DNA of 64,000 nt from Aurelia coerulea (GCA_039566865.1 CM076959.1:5935501-5999500); one strand, 5' to 3'. Positions 23,954-35,513 are shown, counted from the first letter of the stretch. A program made the numbers and translations. The notes: generated by a model from the sequence alone, not told the origin.

Positions 23954-24075
23954 CTCCGACCCAACTCCTTGATGTCCATTCCAGCTTTTCGTTTGAGAAC
24001 ATTTTCCCCACATTTGCTGCATTTTTTCAAACTGATTGGTATTTGTTCTTGACAGTTGTTGCAATTGCGTAAGAT
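23954..24075 (-). CDS. Zinc-ribbon-like exon, gene assignment uncertain
   Basis: On the minus strand an acceptor (aacttgaag) precedes a frame with CNNC and, after 12 residues, CSKC (C-x2-C...C-x2-C), then basic residues and MDIKELGRR. It ends at AG|GTATAAG in phase 2. The cysteine pairs fit a small zinc ribbon. Phase 2 does not match the phase-0 start of the exon at 22988, so at least one exon is missing between them, or this belongs to another gene. Confidence 0.35.
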
Positions 24076-26395
24076 CTTCAAGTTAAGAAATCAGTCATTA
24101 GCTATAGGAACACAGCTGGGCTATGAGTGGCTTCATTGAGCAACAATTATAACAAATATGAGGTGTGAGGAGAGAGTAACATGTTTAAAGCTTTGAGGAT
24201 ACTTGTACCTTTGAAACAGATTAATGTTGCATTATTCGAAAAATTTCAAAGAGCAGTTTGGCTATGTGAGCAAGTTGCAACCTATTTTCTGTTTTAGAGC
24301 TGAACTTGTTGCAATGTAGGTTAGATCAGCCTGTACCACATTTACAGCTAAATGAACAGATAAATTCAATTGTTGTAGAGAACAAATCCAGCGTCTGAGT
24401 CTTGTATTCAAAATGTAATGATTAGTAATAATACCTACCCCAGACATTTCACAAATGAATATATCAGCAACTATCAAGAAAATATTTGGGATTTAAAAGG
24501 AAACAAACAACTACAATTAGATTTGATAAGGTGGACCACACAGATTTCTAAAAATTTTGAAACATGCATGGCATGTTTAATTGTGCACCAACTACAATAC
24601 CAAAATATCACCTCCCTAGGCATATGAATTTTTCATTCTTTGTGGTCAAATTGTGCATATTTGGCTGGAAATTTCCATCAAATGCTGTGGTCCTGCATAA
24701 AATTTGGACTAAAAAGGGTACAGGTAGAAAGTTGTCCAATGAAATTATCAATTTTGAACTAAATTCTCCATCCCCGGTGATATATAAATGATCAACTCCA
24801 AGGGGTATGCTCCTATGGAAGATGCTAGGTCTGGGGTAAAATGTGTACATTTGGGCTGAGGATTCTTAATCCTTTCACATTTTCCTCCAGCTACAACACT
24901 CAAACAACTCTCTTAAGAGATGTTTCTCCTTGTGTAGAGTCTGCACTCCTATGGCACAAATCCTATATAAGAGCCTGGATCAAGCATTATCTTTATACAT
25001 CTTTCTCCAGGAGGTTCGTTCGAGTGGTTTCAGAGCTTTATCGCTATTGTGAACATTCAAACATTCTACAAAATGCAGCAAAACATTGTCCGATTCCTAA
25101 AAGGTCTATTAAATAAAAACATGCCAATGCTGATATCAGCAGGATCACTTTGTGCCACTGATGTGCAGACTTTACCGTGGAGGAGAAATTTCTCTGTAAA
25201 GAAACCAGTTGAGTCTGCACGCATGCAGCCTAATAAACACAGCAGAATTTGGCCGTTACAGAGGAAGGTTTATTGACAATCCGTTAAGCATGATGGAATG
25301 GAACCTAACAAAATTTTCACCATATTTTGCAAGGTTTCAACTCACGATAATGTCAAACAGAGAGAGAAAGGGCCCAAGAAGAAGTCTTCCATGCTCACAG
25401 GTAAAGGTTTATATTGATCTTGGTAATGAGGTAGTGGACACGAGATTTTGTAAGTTCGTTAAGAGAGGCGGGGTATCAGAATTTAGCGACCAAATTCAGC
25501 TGTCCGTGACGAAATTGATTTTTGGACAGCCCCCTAGTGGCGACTGTTGATTTGTCAGTTCATCAGGGTCTACTCTTTTCCACCAATCAACAATACCCAC
25601 TTTACCCACAGCCGACCCACTTTTCCCTTGAAGACCTAAATAACACGACAAGCAAACTCCTTGTTTAATATAAAGTTGCAATATGAAAAAGCTAATCGAC
25701 AAACAAGCTTTAAATTCATCCCCCTATTTTTCAAAGTTAAGGCTGCATTGCAGGGCAAGAAGAAAGGAATGGTTCCTCGCAGGAAAGAATGTATCTAATA
25801 TAGCTTTCCCTCTAAAGCATCCTTTCCAAAGGGGTTTTGAATGTACAGCAGTGACATTTACTTGTCATTGGATTGCAGAACAATAATTAATAAATGGGCC
25901 AATGGGCCTAAATTAAAGTGCATATCATCATAAGATATCATAAGATAAGATAGTAGACTATATAGTAGTCTAGTCCTGCTGGCCTACTAGCCTTAGGCCA
26001 AAATAGCATTCATTAATCAAAGTGTCAAGTGAATTACATTTCTTACATTAAAATATCTTCCAAACACTTCTCTTTACACTTCAGCCTTTTCACAATTTTC
26101 CTTCTTTCGATCAACAAAGAGCGTCAACAGTAAACAGTGGTAACAGTAACAGTGTGTGTGATAATCGCAACAACAACAGTAAACTCCCGCCAAAACACAT
26201 TCCACCTCAGGCCCCTGTAGCCGACCGGTGGAACAGTTACCATCATCATCATCATCATCACTCACCATCCACTTGCTATTGTCAATATATAAAACAAATT
26301 CATTCTGTGTTTTAAGCCAGATCCAGAAACGAAGGTATTATGTGTTTTTGGAACGAGGATAACCTGTGTGACAAGAGGTTTTGGCGAGGATTGTA
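24076..26395. other. Intergenic region without supported genes
   Basis: Open frames of 60-110 codons occur on both strands (for example 25209-25550 +, 26262-26594 -), but I see no family match or splice structure. The minus-strand frame ending near 26262 runs into the Merlin inverted repeat and is not a gene. Simple repeats include an (atc)n run at about 26241-26260 and AAGATA-rich sequence near 25930. Confidence 0.4.
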
Positions 26396-26403
26396 GTAAT
26401 CTT
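26396..26403. repeat. 8-bp target-site duplication, left of Merlin element
   Basis: GTAATCTT stands directly before GGCGCTAATG. The identical 8 bp stand directly after the right end at 35506-35513. Merlin transposons are known for 8-9-bp duplications. Confidence 0.88.
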
Positions 26404-28130
26404 GGCGCTAATGCAGTTTCGCACACCCTCTTCAGACCATGTCTATACTGTTTGTACTTATAACTTTGTCGTTGTATGTCTGTTACATATGTATTGTATA
26501 TCAATCGATAGCCCAGAACATGGGGATTAATTTGATATGTAATTAATAATAACTCACCTTCAATTCCATCTTTTATTAGCCAAAATACATCCATGACTAA
26601 CCTCTAAATCTTCACTCCGTCCGCCATTATCAATCCGATCGAGTTCTTCGGTCACGTGACCAGTAGCCTCGACTTCAAACTCAAAGACGGGGATCCTCAT
26701 GGGTCGTTTACTCCTCGGAGAACTAAGAGCCTCGAGTTAGACCCTCGAGATGTCGGTCATCGAGCTAAAAATTTATACTTCGATTTTAGATCAGGGAGCT
26801 AGACCCTCAAGCTGTCGGTCCTCGAGCTGATGGTGAGAGAGCTAAAAATGTATACATCGATTTTAGATCAGCGAGCTAGACCCTCGATTTGTCGGTCATC
26901 GAGCTGCCGGTGACAGAGCTAAAAATTTATAATTCGATTTTAGACCAGGGAGCTAGACCCTCGAGCTGTCCGTCCTCGAGCTGCCGGTGAGAGAGCTAAA
27001 AATTTACGTCTCGATTTTAGACAAGGGAAATAGACCCTCGAGCAGCCTGTCATCGAGCTGCCCGTGAGAGAGCTAAAAATTTATACTTGGATTTTAGATC
27101 AGGGAGCTAGACCCTCGAGCTGTCGGTCCTCGAGCTGACGGTGAGAGAGCTAAAAATTTATACTTCGATTTTAGACCCGAGAGCTAGACCCTCGTTCAGT
27201 CGGTCCTCGAACTGCCGCTGAGAGAGCTAAAAAAATTTACATCAATTTTAGACCAGGGAGCTAGACCCTCGAGCTGCCTGTCAGAGAGCTGCGGGTGAGA
27301 GATCTAAAAATTTATACTTCAATTTTAGATCAGGGAGCTAGACCCTCGAGCTGTCGGTCCTCAAGCTGCCGGTGAGAGAGCTACAAATTTATGCTTCGAT
27401 TCTAGACCAGGGAGCTAGACCCTCGAGTTGTCGGTCATCGAGCAGCGGGTGAGAGAGCTAAAAATTTACGTCTTGATTTTAGACCAGGGAAATAGACCCT
27501 CGAGCTGCCTGTCATCAAGCTGCCGGTCAGAGAGCTAAAAATTTATACTTTGATTTTAGACCAGGGAGCTAGACCCTCGAGCTGTCGGTCAGAGAGCTAA
27601 ACATTTATACTTCGATTTTAGACCAGGGAGCTAGACCCTTGAGCTGTCGGTCCTCGAGCTGCCTGTGAGAGAGCTAAAAATCTATACTTCGATTTTAGAC
27701 CCAAGAGTTAGACCCTCGAGCATCCAGTCATCGAGCTGTCGCTCAGAGCGCTAAAAATTTATACTTCAATTTTACACCAGGGAGCTAGACCCTAAAGGTG
27801 TCGGTCCTCGAGCTGCCCGTGAGAGAGCTAAAAATTTATACTTCGATTTTAGACCAGGGAGCTAGACCCTTGAGCTGTCGGTCCTCGAGCTGCTGGTGAG
27901 AGAGCCAGTGAGACAGCTAAAAATTTATACTTCGATTTTAGACCAGGGAGCTAGACCCTTGAGCTGTCGGTCCTCGAGCTGCTGGTGAGAGAGCCAGTGA
28001 GAGAGCTAAAAATTTATACTTCGATTTTAGACCAGGGAGCTAGACCCTTGAGCTGTCGGTCCTCGAGCTTTTGGTGAGAGAGCAAAAAATTTACGTCTTG
28101 ATTTTAGACAAGGGAAATAGACCCTCAAAC
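26404..28130 (+). repeat. Left inverted arm of the Merlin element
   Basis: The arm holds a unique outer part (26404-about 26705), then about 18 tandem units of about 77 bp. Each unit contains gagctagaccctcgagctg, cggtcctcgagctg, gagagagctaaaaattta and tcgattttagaccaggga blocks. Units vary by internal deletions and point changes, so they have diverged since amplification. CTCGAG palindromes recur in every unit. The arm pairs with 33865-35505. Confidence 0.85.
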
Positions 28131-28294
28131 TGTCTCCAACGACATTGCACGGAGCTAGGAAGCATATAACGCTTGGGGGCAGGACTTTCACAGAGAAATG
28201 TTCGTTAATTCAAAAGGGCACATCCTGAAAATAGAAAGGGCAATGTTTTCTACATTGCAAAGAAATTTTGAATGCCCACGCAAACGAACCTCTA
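28131..28294. other. Inner flank of the left Merlin arm
   Basis: This is a short unique segment between the tandem array and the first nested MITE. No coding signal is seen. Confidence 0.4.
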
Positions 28295-29314
28295 GGGTAG
28301 GGTGGGGTAATATGGGTCTACGGGGTAAAGTGGGTCTACTAAACTTTTCGCTAGAAATATCCTTCCTCGTTAAATGGAAGAAAGGCTAGCTATTTTTCTT
28401 TTAATTTCTGCATAATAAACTGCCTTTTTACATAAAACATTCGTCTTAGATGTATCTCCTCCCCGTTTTATGAAATAACTCTACTGAACGGCCTATTCTG
28501 CAAGAATTTCAAAGCCCAGGAAAACTTTCTCCTGCCACTGTTGTCTTGCTTTTCTGGTCAATTTAATGAGCATGAAGTGAGAGGTTGGTCTTTTACAAAT
28601 GAAATAACGTTTATTTTGAAGTCATTGACGCGATTGTTTTTTTTTTATTTTTTTACCTGGTGGGGTAATGTGGGCCTACATGAGAATTCAGCCATAATTC
28701 AAATTCAACGAAGCCTTGAATTGCTTAAAATTTTCGCACTTATATTCATCTTGCCACGTTGTTTTCTGTCTAAAATGCGAAAACGGGTTTCCTATTACCG
28801 TAGTTGCTGTCTGGTAACCAGTAAATTGGAGTAAACATGCTGCAAACATCTTTATTTGACTGTTATTATCAAATTCGATCACTGACTTGCAAGTCGCAAC
28901 CATGGTGGATCACAGCATAATGACCGTAGTTTTATTTTCGTCGCGGGAACGGGATTGCTTGCCATAAAAGGCTAAGACTGTGATTTTATTGAATAGAGGA
29001 TAGTTGGGAAATGTAAGTTCATCAATTTTGTTAATCATTTAGCCTTTCATATTCCGATTTTGTACAAGTTTTGAAAAAAGACCCACTTTTCCTGCTTGTC
29101 GGAAAAAGTTGGCCTATTTTGGTTGTCAAAAGAGAACATTTTTTAAAAATATCTAACTGCCTTTGTCCGAGCTGAAATTTTTTCCCAAAAAAGAAGAAGC
29201 ACTGAATGTCAATTAAAGGAAACTTTTGAAATGCTTTGCATTTTAGTCTCGTTTTACCAGCTATATATATTAAAATTTTGCTCATTTTAGTCCCATATTA
29301 CCCCCACCCTACCC
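28295..29314. mobile_element. TA-flanked non-autonomous element nested in Merlin
   Basis: Left TA|GGGTAGGGTGGGGTAATATG and right mirror (catattacccccaccctaccc|TA) give TA on both sides and terminal inverted repeats of about 24 bp. A further internal copy of tggggtaatgtgggcctac lies near 28660. The 1.02-kb interior has no transposase. Confidence 0.78.
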
Positions 29315-29340
29315 TATACGTTGAAGTCAGTCTTATTATA

Positions 29341-29772
29341 CAGCGGGTACCCGCAAATAAGAAACCACTTTTTGAATCGAGGCCTCAGAAAGTTTCTTAT
29401 TTAAATAGACCTTTTCATGATGAGGGTCAAAGTTTCTTATAGATAGGGAATCAAGTCAAGTGAAGGTATATGACTGTACCATACATGCATGTGTATTGCA
29501 CATCACTGGTGCATTTTACATGTTTACCTTGTTACCTTTTTTGTTGTGTGAATCTTTAATTTTGAAAATGTCAACTCTGTTTAGAGAATGCTACACGATA
29601 TTACAGTCATTTATGGGCATTATTTTCTAGCATTTTGGAACTATGACAAAGCTGAAAATAAGAAAGTTTTAAATTTCAGACTTAGAGTTGTTTCTTATAA
29701 AAGGAGCCCCTTTTGAAAAAAAGTGAGGCCTGTTTCTTATACAAGGGGTTTCTTATTTGCGGGTACTTACTG
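29341..29772. mobile_element. TA-flanked MITE (CAG...CTG, AAATAAGAAAC motif) nested in Merlin
   Basis: Left TA|CAGCGGGTACCCGCAAATAAG and right mirror (cttatttgcgggtacttactg|TA). Within it, tttcttat and ataagaaac words recur in both orientations. It is 432 bp and non-coding. The same words are scattered elsewhere in the window (39840, 49500, 58290-60310), suggesting older relatives. Confidence 0.75.
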
Positions 29773-30356
29773 TATTCGAAATAATAAAGCCCTTTTCAGC
29801 CCAATAACACCCCAAAGTCAATTATGATGTCTGGCTTCTTATCAATGGGAGAGTATTCTCTGTGCTGGCAGACTACAGTTTCTTATATGTCCAATTCTTA
29901 TATGTGGCTACTTAGTGTAACTTTTAAAATTTTGTTTTAAGTATGGACACCAAACCTCGTCTTTAAATGGAGGCTCCATCAGTAGACTGCACTGGATTTC
30001 TTAATTTGATGAATTACATTGATTTAGCTTCCAAATTTCCTTTAAAAATTACGTGAAACTTAAAGGTCATTCGTGTATTTTACGTGGACTCTACCAGCTG
30101 TGCAGATGTAACCAACATAGAAATATGATTGAAAAATGTTTTGAAATACATTTTCCAGATCTTATTATTACTTCGTTTGACTACACTTCAATTCGTCGAT
30201 CAAAAATAGGTTTGAAGACAAAACAATTAAAAAAATAAGGGAAGGCGTTGTCAACAAATTCTGCTCAATGAATCAAAATCTATCATTTATTTGATTATAT
30301 TTCTGTTTCTATATACTGTGAATAATATTCCAGAAATAAAGATAGACCCTCGTCGA

Positions 30357-30392
30357 AGTGCCCCGGTACATCTGACCTCTCGAAGGGGCACT
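30357..30392. promoter_or_regulatory. Small hairpin upstream of the Merlin transposase
   Basis: AGTGCCCC and GGGGCACT form an inverted pair of 8 bp around a loop of about 20 bases, about 80 bases before the transposase start codon. Its role is unknown; a binding site or chance is possible. Confidence 0.25.
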
Positions 30393-30472
30393 TAGACGGG
30401 GGTGTAAAGATGAAACATTTTTTTCCTATAAAACCTTCCCTTGTGCGCCATTGACTGCAGCTGAAAATCATC

Positions 30473-31462
30473 ATGGCCCAAGCAGCACAACAACGCAGAG
30501 AGCCCGTCATGGGCGTCTTCGATGCAATCAACATGATGGAACTTGGTATACAGTTCAAGAATAGTATACCTGATACCATTGCTTGGTGCCGCCGATATGG
30601 CCTTCTGGCCAACAGCTGCGACTGCCCCACGTGCTATATTGCATGCAACGAGGGGATTTATGGTTGTGGGCTGGATGGCATCATTTGGCGGTGTCCAAGA
30701 TGCAAGGGGACAACCAATATCAGGAAAGGGAGCTTCTTCAACCGGTCGAAGCTCCACTTGTACCAAATATTGGGGCTCACATATGTGTGGGCCTGGAATG
30801 CTGGCCGCCCGAGGGGGATGTCCGTGGAACAGTGTATGCACGAGCTGGACATTGGATCAGAACACACTGTCACGGACTGGAATCAGTTCTGCAGGGACGT
30901 GGCCATGCAGTATTTCCTAAATAATCCTCAAAGGCTTGGTGGTCCAGGAATGATTGTCGAAATTGACGAGAGCCTGTTCGCCAGAAGGAAATACAATCGC
31001 GGTCACGTCGTTGTAGAAAAATGGATCATGGGTGGTTATGACATCCAAAGCAAGCATGGGTTTTTGGTACCTGTACCAAGAAGAGACGCAGGGACACTAT
31101 TGCCTATAATCGTCGACTGGGTTGAACCAGGAACGACAGTGTGGTCAGATGAATGGGCAGCATACAGACAACTAGGCCAACAAGGATTCGTGCACGGCAC
31201 AGTGAATCACACGCTGCATTTTGTGGACCCGGCAACTGGAGTGACAACAAATCGAGTGGAAGCAATGTGGCAAAGAGCAAAGGCGAAGTTCAAGGCAATG
31301 TATGGACCGACGAATCGAGAAATGGTTCCAGATTATTTGGCTGAATTCATGTATGCAGAGATTCGTCGGTCATGCATTTTATCACTTCTGGCACCAGATA
31401 GCGACAGACTTGTATGTAGTGTAAGTTTTTCTATCTTATGTCATCTTTGGGTTACATGTTAG
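30473..31462 (+). CDS. Merlin (IS1016/ISXO2-like) DDE transposase
   Basis: This 329-codon frame is the autonomous core of the surrounding Merlin element; it cuts and joins the element ends. The N-terminal part has a cysteine cluster (CDCPTC, later CPRC) like the zinc ribbon of ISXO2-family proteins, followed by RKGSFF. The catalytic triad is visible as D165 (VEIDES), D226 (WSDEWAAY) and E263 (TNRVEAMW), spaced 60 and 36 residues, with WIMGGYD and GTLLPIIVDWV between. The start ATG (30473) follows the context atcATGG. A GTAAGT splice donor lies at 31421, so the last about 13 codons may be intron and the true end may lie in a further exon. No frameshifts are seen. The family call is firm. Confidence 0.88.
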   Translation: MAQAAQQRREPVMGVFDAINMMELGIQFKNSIPDTIAWCRRYGLLANSCDCPTCYIACNEGIYGCGLDGIIWRCPRCKGTTNIRKGSFFNRSKLHLYQILGLTYVWAWNAGRPRGMSVEQCMHELDIGSEHTVTDWNQFCRDVAMQYFLNNPQRLGGPGMIVEIDESLFARRKYNRGHVVVEKWIMGGYDIQSKHGFLVPVPRRDAGTLLPIIVDWVEPGTTVWSDEWAAYRQLGQQGFVHGTVNHTLHFVDPATGVTTNRVEAMWQRAKAKFKAMYGPTNREMVPDYLAEFMYAEIRRSCILSLLAPDSDRLVCSVSFSILCHLWVTC

Positions 31463-32916
31463 CATTCATTCTACTTTTCCAATCTCCATATCAGTGCAAA
31501 TGTTTTTTTCTGGCAAATTTTTCATACCTTGCTTAATGATTTGGAGATTAGAAACTTTCTCGATGCAGAAACATGTTATCCAAAGATACATGAGCTATTA
31601 ATACATATATTATAGTTATGTCGCCTTTTCATACCAAGTTAGAAGTGTTGCCAACAATAAAATCAAAATTTCGCCCAGAGTTTTGCCATTTTGCTTCCCC
31701 TTTAAAAACTTGTCCCAGTGTTTGGTCCCCAACGAAAATGTGTGTGTTTCTCCGCTGTGCACGTGATATGCACTTAGTCCTTGTTTCTAGCTGCCCATTT
31801 TCCTGATCGTTCATTAATAATGGTATTTTGTGTCCCTCGTTTTTCCCATGTAATTCAAAAGCAACTAGAACCCCTTTACTGAATGATGTTGCACAAAGCT
31901 TCCTTAATCATTTTATAATGGTGTTCACGTTGCTTTAGAATTGCCAAAAAAGTCATGCTTTTCCACCCATTTAAAGTCCTGTCTAAAGCCTCCCTCCTCT
32001 GCCAAGATTTTCCAAATACGTCAATGTTCCTTTGCATTGGATTCCTCTTTAAAGGATTACTGCATTTGCTCCTAAAAGAATGGGATATCATGGGACATCT
32101 ATTAGTGCACCAATGATCAATCTCTCTCTATTACAGGAGCCAATAAACTTTGTTACAGTAATCCTTTGACAGAATCCCTCTTGTTCCATAATTTGTTGGA
32201 TGAAAACCCGAAAGACAAGGCCAAGCGTCTTCGACTTTGAGTTTTCCTGTACCCTTAATAGAAAGGGGTGTGTGTGTACATCTGTTTGAGGTTCTAGCCT
32301 AGTCAATTGCAATTAAACGCAATTGCCGTTTAGTCTAGCAGAATACCTCATCTCTCTAAATTGCACCCTTCAATTTAATGTTGTTTCATATTTTGCTGTC
32401 GTTGATTAAATTATTTTGAAGTCATCCACAGCTAAGCACTAGTGGACGAGGAATTTTCCCGATCTTGTGTGTTTACCTTCGAATGTATCCTTACTAGGAG
32501 ATGCATTAAGAATACAATTTATGTTGCATATCGTTAAAATCATTGTAACTTATATTTTATTTAGATGGACATTTAAAGACATTAAATAATTCGTTGGCTC
32601 AACTAATCATAAGAACGTCTAAGTTGTGTTGAAATTCTTAGTCCTGTTGGGGGTACTTGCGTTTGAAATTATTCGAAAATAAAAGGTCAACATACCAGCA
32701 TATATCTTCTGATTCGAAGATGCTTGTTGTGACCAAGAAACGAATAATTTCATAGGCAAAGAATACCAGAACAAGACCAAGGAAACACATACAAATGTAT
32801 GACTTTAATGAATAAATAGGTAATTCTTGACTATATAAGATTCTGGATGTCGTACAAGCAGGTCCTTAAACAGAAGTAACCAGGTACATATTTATGTTTC
32901 AGAGATCTAAAGTCAC
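31463..32916. other. Merlin interior downstream of the transposase
   Basis: This is AT-rich sequence with no supported coding region. It could hold a 3' exon and the polyadenylation site of the transposase (donor at 31421), but I could not identify them. Confidence 0.4.
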
Positions 32917-33232
32917 CAGGGGCGGATCCAGCCCGAAGTTGAAGGGGGGGGGGGCAACTTGCACAGAGGGCACCAAAAACACTACGGAAAATGAGCGCGC
33001 GGAAGGCGCGCAAAAATTTTTTGGCACTTTTTAAAGAAAATTCTTCGATTTACTACTAAATAAAGCCTTGATTTATGCGTTTCGCCTGTATTTAAATCAA
33101 AACAGGTAGAGAATTGTTTGTTAGAATCAGGATGAGGGGCGCTTTTCTCGCTAAAAAAGGGGCGCCAGGCTGAGTTTTAATCGTCAAGGGGGGGCAGTTG
33201 CCCCCACTTGCCCCCCCCTAAATCCGCCACTG
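32917..33232. mobile_element. hAT-type MITE with 8-bp target duplication
   Basis: The left end is CAGGGGCGGATCCAG and the right end is CTAAATCCGCCACTG, an inverted pair typical of hAT MITEs. AAAGTCAC flanks both sides (32909-32916 and 33233-33240). It is 316 bp with G/C tracts near both ends, non-coding, and inserted into the Merlin element. Confidence 0.87.
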
Positions 33233-33240
33233 AAAGTCAC

Positions 33241-33864
33241 TTTGTTGTAGGAAAAATTAATACATTTGCTCATTATATTCCTAACACTCCCTGCAGAAAA
33301 TCATCAGTCAAAAAGAGTAGATGATGATTTTATGTGAAAGTCCCGGATGAAAATAATAGGATTTTGCTGTGAAGAAAATTGTGAAATTTCCTTTTTCCAA
33401 CGAGGGGCCCCTTTGAATTGATGAAAAATAGCAAATTAACAATCCTGCCCCAAGCTTGAGATGCTTCATATGTCCATGCAATGTAGCTTGAGGCATTTTA
33501 GGGACTTCAGAAATTTGGGTCCTTCCACCAATGCAAAATTTTACCTGTTCATTCGGGTATGTTTTTTAACAAAAACAACATCAAATCTCTACAAATCACA
33601 ATGAAAAGAGTGTTGACTATTATTGTATTATATCAATGCTTTAGTTTCATTCTGATAGCGATTCCTTTCGATAGATATTTCGATATTTTATATAAGCTTT
33701 TGGAAAGCTGCATCAGCTGTCCAATGGTCTAAATGCGGATGGGTTAAGCTTCCGCTTCTGTTCAGGGAGTAAAATTCTTACTCTAAACGTCAGAGTTGTG
33801 AATTCAAGGCTCAAAATTTAACAGCCTTAAATTAATGACTCTTTTTGACATCTAAGAAAATGTT
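33241..33864. other. Inner flank of the right Merlin arm
   Basis: This is unique AT-rich sequence between the hAT MITE and the right array. Nothing is recognised. Confidence 0.4.
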
Positions 33865-35505
33865 TAGCTCTGTACCCACCAGCTCGAAGGTCTAACTCGC
33901 TGGTCTAAAATCGAGATGTAAATTTTTAGCTCTCTGAGCGACAGCTCGAGGGTCTAGCTCCCTGGTCTAAAATCGAAGTATAAATTGTTAGCTCTCTCAC
34001 CGGCAGCTCTCAGGTCTAGCTCTCGGGTCTATTTCCCTTGTCTAAAATCAAGACGTCAATTTTTAGCTCTCTCGCCGGCAGCTCGAGGACGGACAGCTCG
34101 AGGGTCTATTTCCCTGGTCTAAAATCGAAGTATAAATTTTTAGCTCTCTCACCGGCAGCTCGAGGGTCTAGCTCCCTGGTCTAAAATCGAAGTATAAATT
34201 TTTAGCGCTCTGAGCGACAGCTCGATGACTGGATGCTCGAGGGTCTAACTCTCGGGTCTAAAATCGAAGTATAGATTTTTAGCTCTCTCACAGGTAGCTC
34301 TCTGACCGACAGCTCGAGGGTCTATTTCCCTTGTCTAAAATTGAGACGTAAATTTTTAGCTCTCTCACCGGCAGCTCGAGGAGGGATAGTTTGAGGGTCT
34401 ATTTCCCTTGTCTAAAATCGAGACGTAAATTTTTAGCTCTCTCACCAGCAGCTCGAGGACCGACAGCTCGAGGGTCTAGCTCCCTGGTCTAAAATTGAAG
34501 TATAAATTTTTAGCTCTCTGACCGGCAGCTCGAGGACCGACACCTTTAGGGTCTAGCTCCCTGGTCTAAAATCGAAGTATAAATTTTTAGCTCTCTGACC
34601 GGCAGCTCGATGACAGGCAGCTCGAGGGTCTATTTCCCTGGTCTAAAATCAAGACGTAAATTTTTAGCTCTCTCACCGGCTGCTCGATGACCGACAACTC
34701 GAGGGTCTAGCTCCCTGGTCTAGAATCAAAGTATAAATTTGTAGCTCTCTCACCGGCAGCTTGAGGACCGACAGCTCGAGGGTCTAGCTCCCTGATCTAA
34801 AATTGAAGTATAAATTTTTAGATCTCTCACCCGCAGCTCTCTGACAGGCAGCTCGAGGGTCCAGCTCCCTGGTCTAAAATCGATGTAAATTTTTTTAGCT
34901 CTCTCACCGGCAGCTCGAGGACCGACAGCTCGAGGGTCTAGCTCTCGGGTCTAAAATCGAAGTATAAATTTTTAGCTCTCTCACCGTCAGCTCGAGGACC
35001 GACAGCTCGAGGGTCTAGCTCCCTGGTCTAAAATCGATGTAAATTTTTTTAGCTCTCTCACGGGCAGCTCGATGACAGGTTGCTCGAGGGTCTAGCTCCC
35101 TGGTCTAAAATCGAAGTATAAACTTTTAGCTCTCTCACCGGCAGCTCGATGACCGACAGGTCGAGGGTCTAACTCACGGCTCTTAGTTCTCCGAGGAGTA
35201 AACAACCCATGAGGACCCCCATCTTTGAGTTTGAAGTCGAGGCTACTGGTCACGTGACCGAAGAACTCGATCGGATTGATAATGGCGGACGGAGTGAAGA
35301 TTTGGAGGTTAGTCATGGATGTATTTTGGCTAATAAAAGATGGAATTGAAGGTGAGTAATTATTAACTACATATCAAATTAATCCCCATGTTCTGGGCTA
35401 TCGATTGATATACAATACATATGTAACAGACATACAACGACAAAGTTATAAGTACAAACAGTATAGACACGGTCTGAAGAGGGTGTGGGAAACTGCATTA
35501 GCGCC
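33865..35505 (-). repeat. Right inverted arm of the Merlin element
   Basis: Here the tandem units run in the opposite sense (ctcgagggtctagctccctg, ctaaaatcgaagtataaa, ttttagctctctcaccggcag). The array is followed by the unique outer part 35205-35505, which mirrors 26404-26705. Individual unit order does not mirror the left arm exactly, so the two arrays have changed separately or exchange only in part. Confidence 0.85.
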
Positions 35506-35513
35506 GTAATCTT
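35506..35513. repeat. 8-bp target-site duplication, right of Merlin element
   Basis: GTAATCTT directly follows TTAGCGCC, the right terminus. It is identical to 26396-26403. Confidence 0.88.

Larger units (their letters stand above)
26404..35505 (+). mobile_element. Merlin-superfamily DNA transposon, 9.1 kb, with tandem-repeat inverted arms
   Basis: Both ends begin GGCGCTAATGCAGTTTC reading inward, with only a C/G difference just after, and are flanked by an 8-bp direct repeat GTAATCTT. The outer about 300 bp of each end are near-identical inverted copies. The next about 1.4 kb of each arm is an array of about 77-bp units in opposite orientation. The 5.7-kb centre holds an IS1016/ISXO2-type transposase on the + strand (30473-31462) and three nested MITEs (28295-29314, 29341-29772, 32917-33232). 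Known Merlin elements are small with short to moderate inverted repeats, so 1.7-kb repetitive arms are unusual. The intact transposase frame and the perfect target duplication point to recent activity. Confidence 0.87.

Noticed and set aside
26262..26594. 110-codon minus-strand gene
   Set aside because: Most of it is Merlin terminal sequence; the frame crosses the element boundary at 26404.
30392..30924. Overlapping frames on both strands over the Merlin transposase
   Set aside because: They are shadows of the transposase frame, lacking any family motif.
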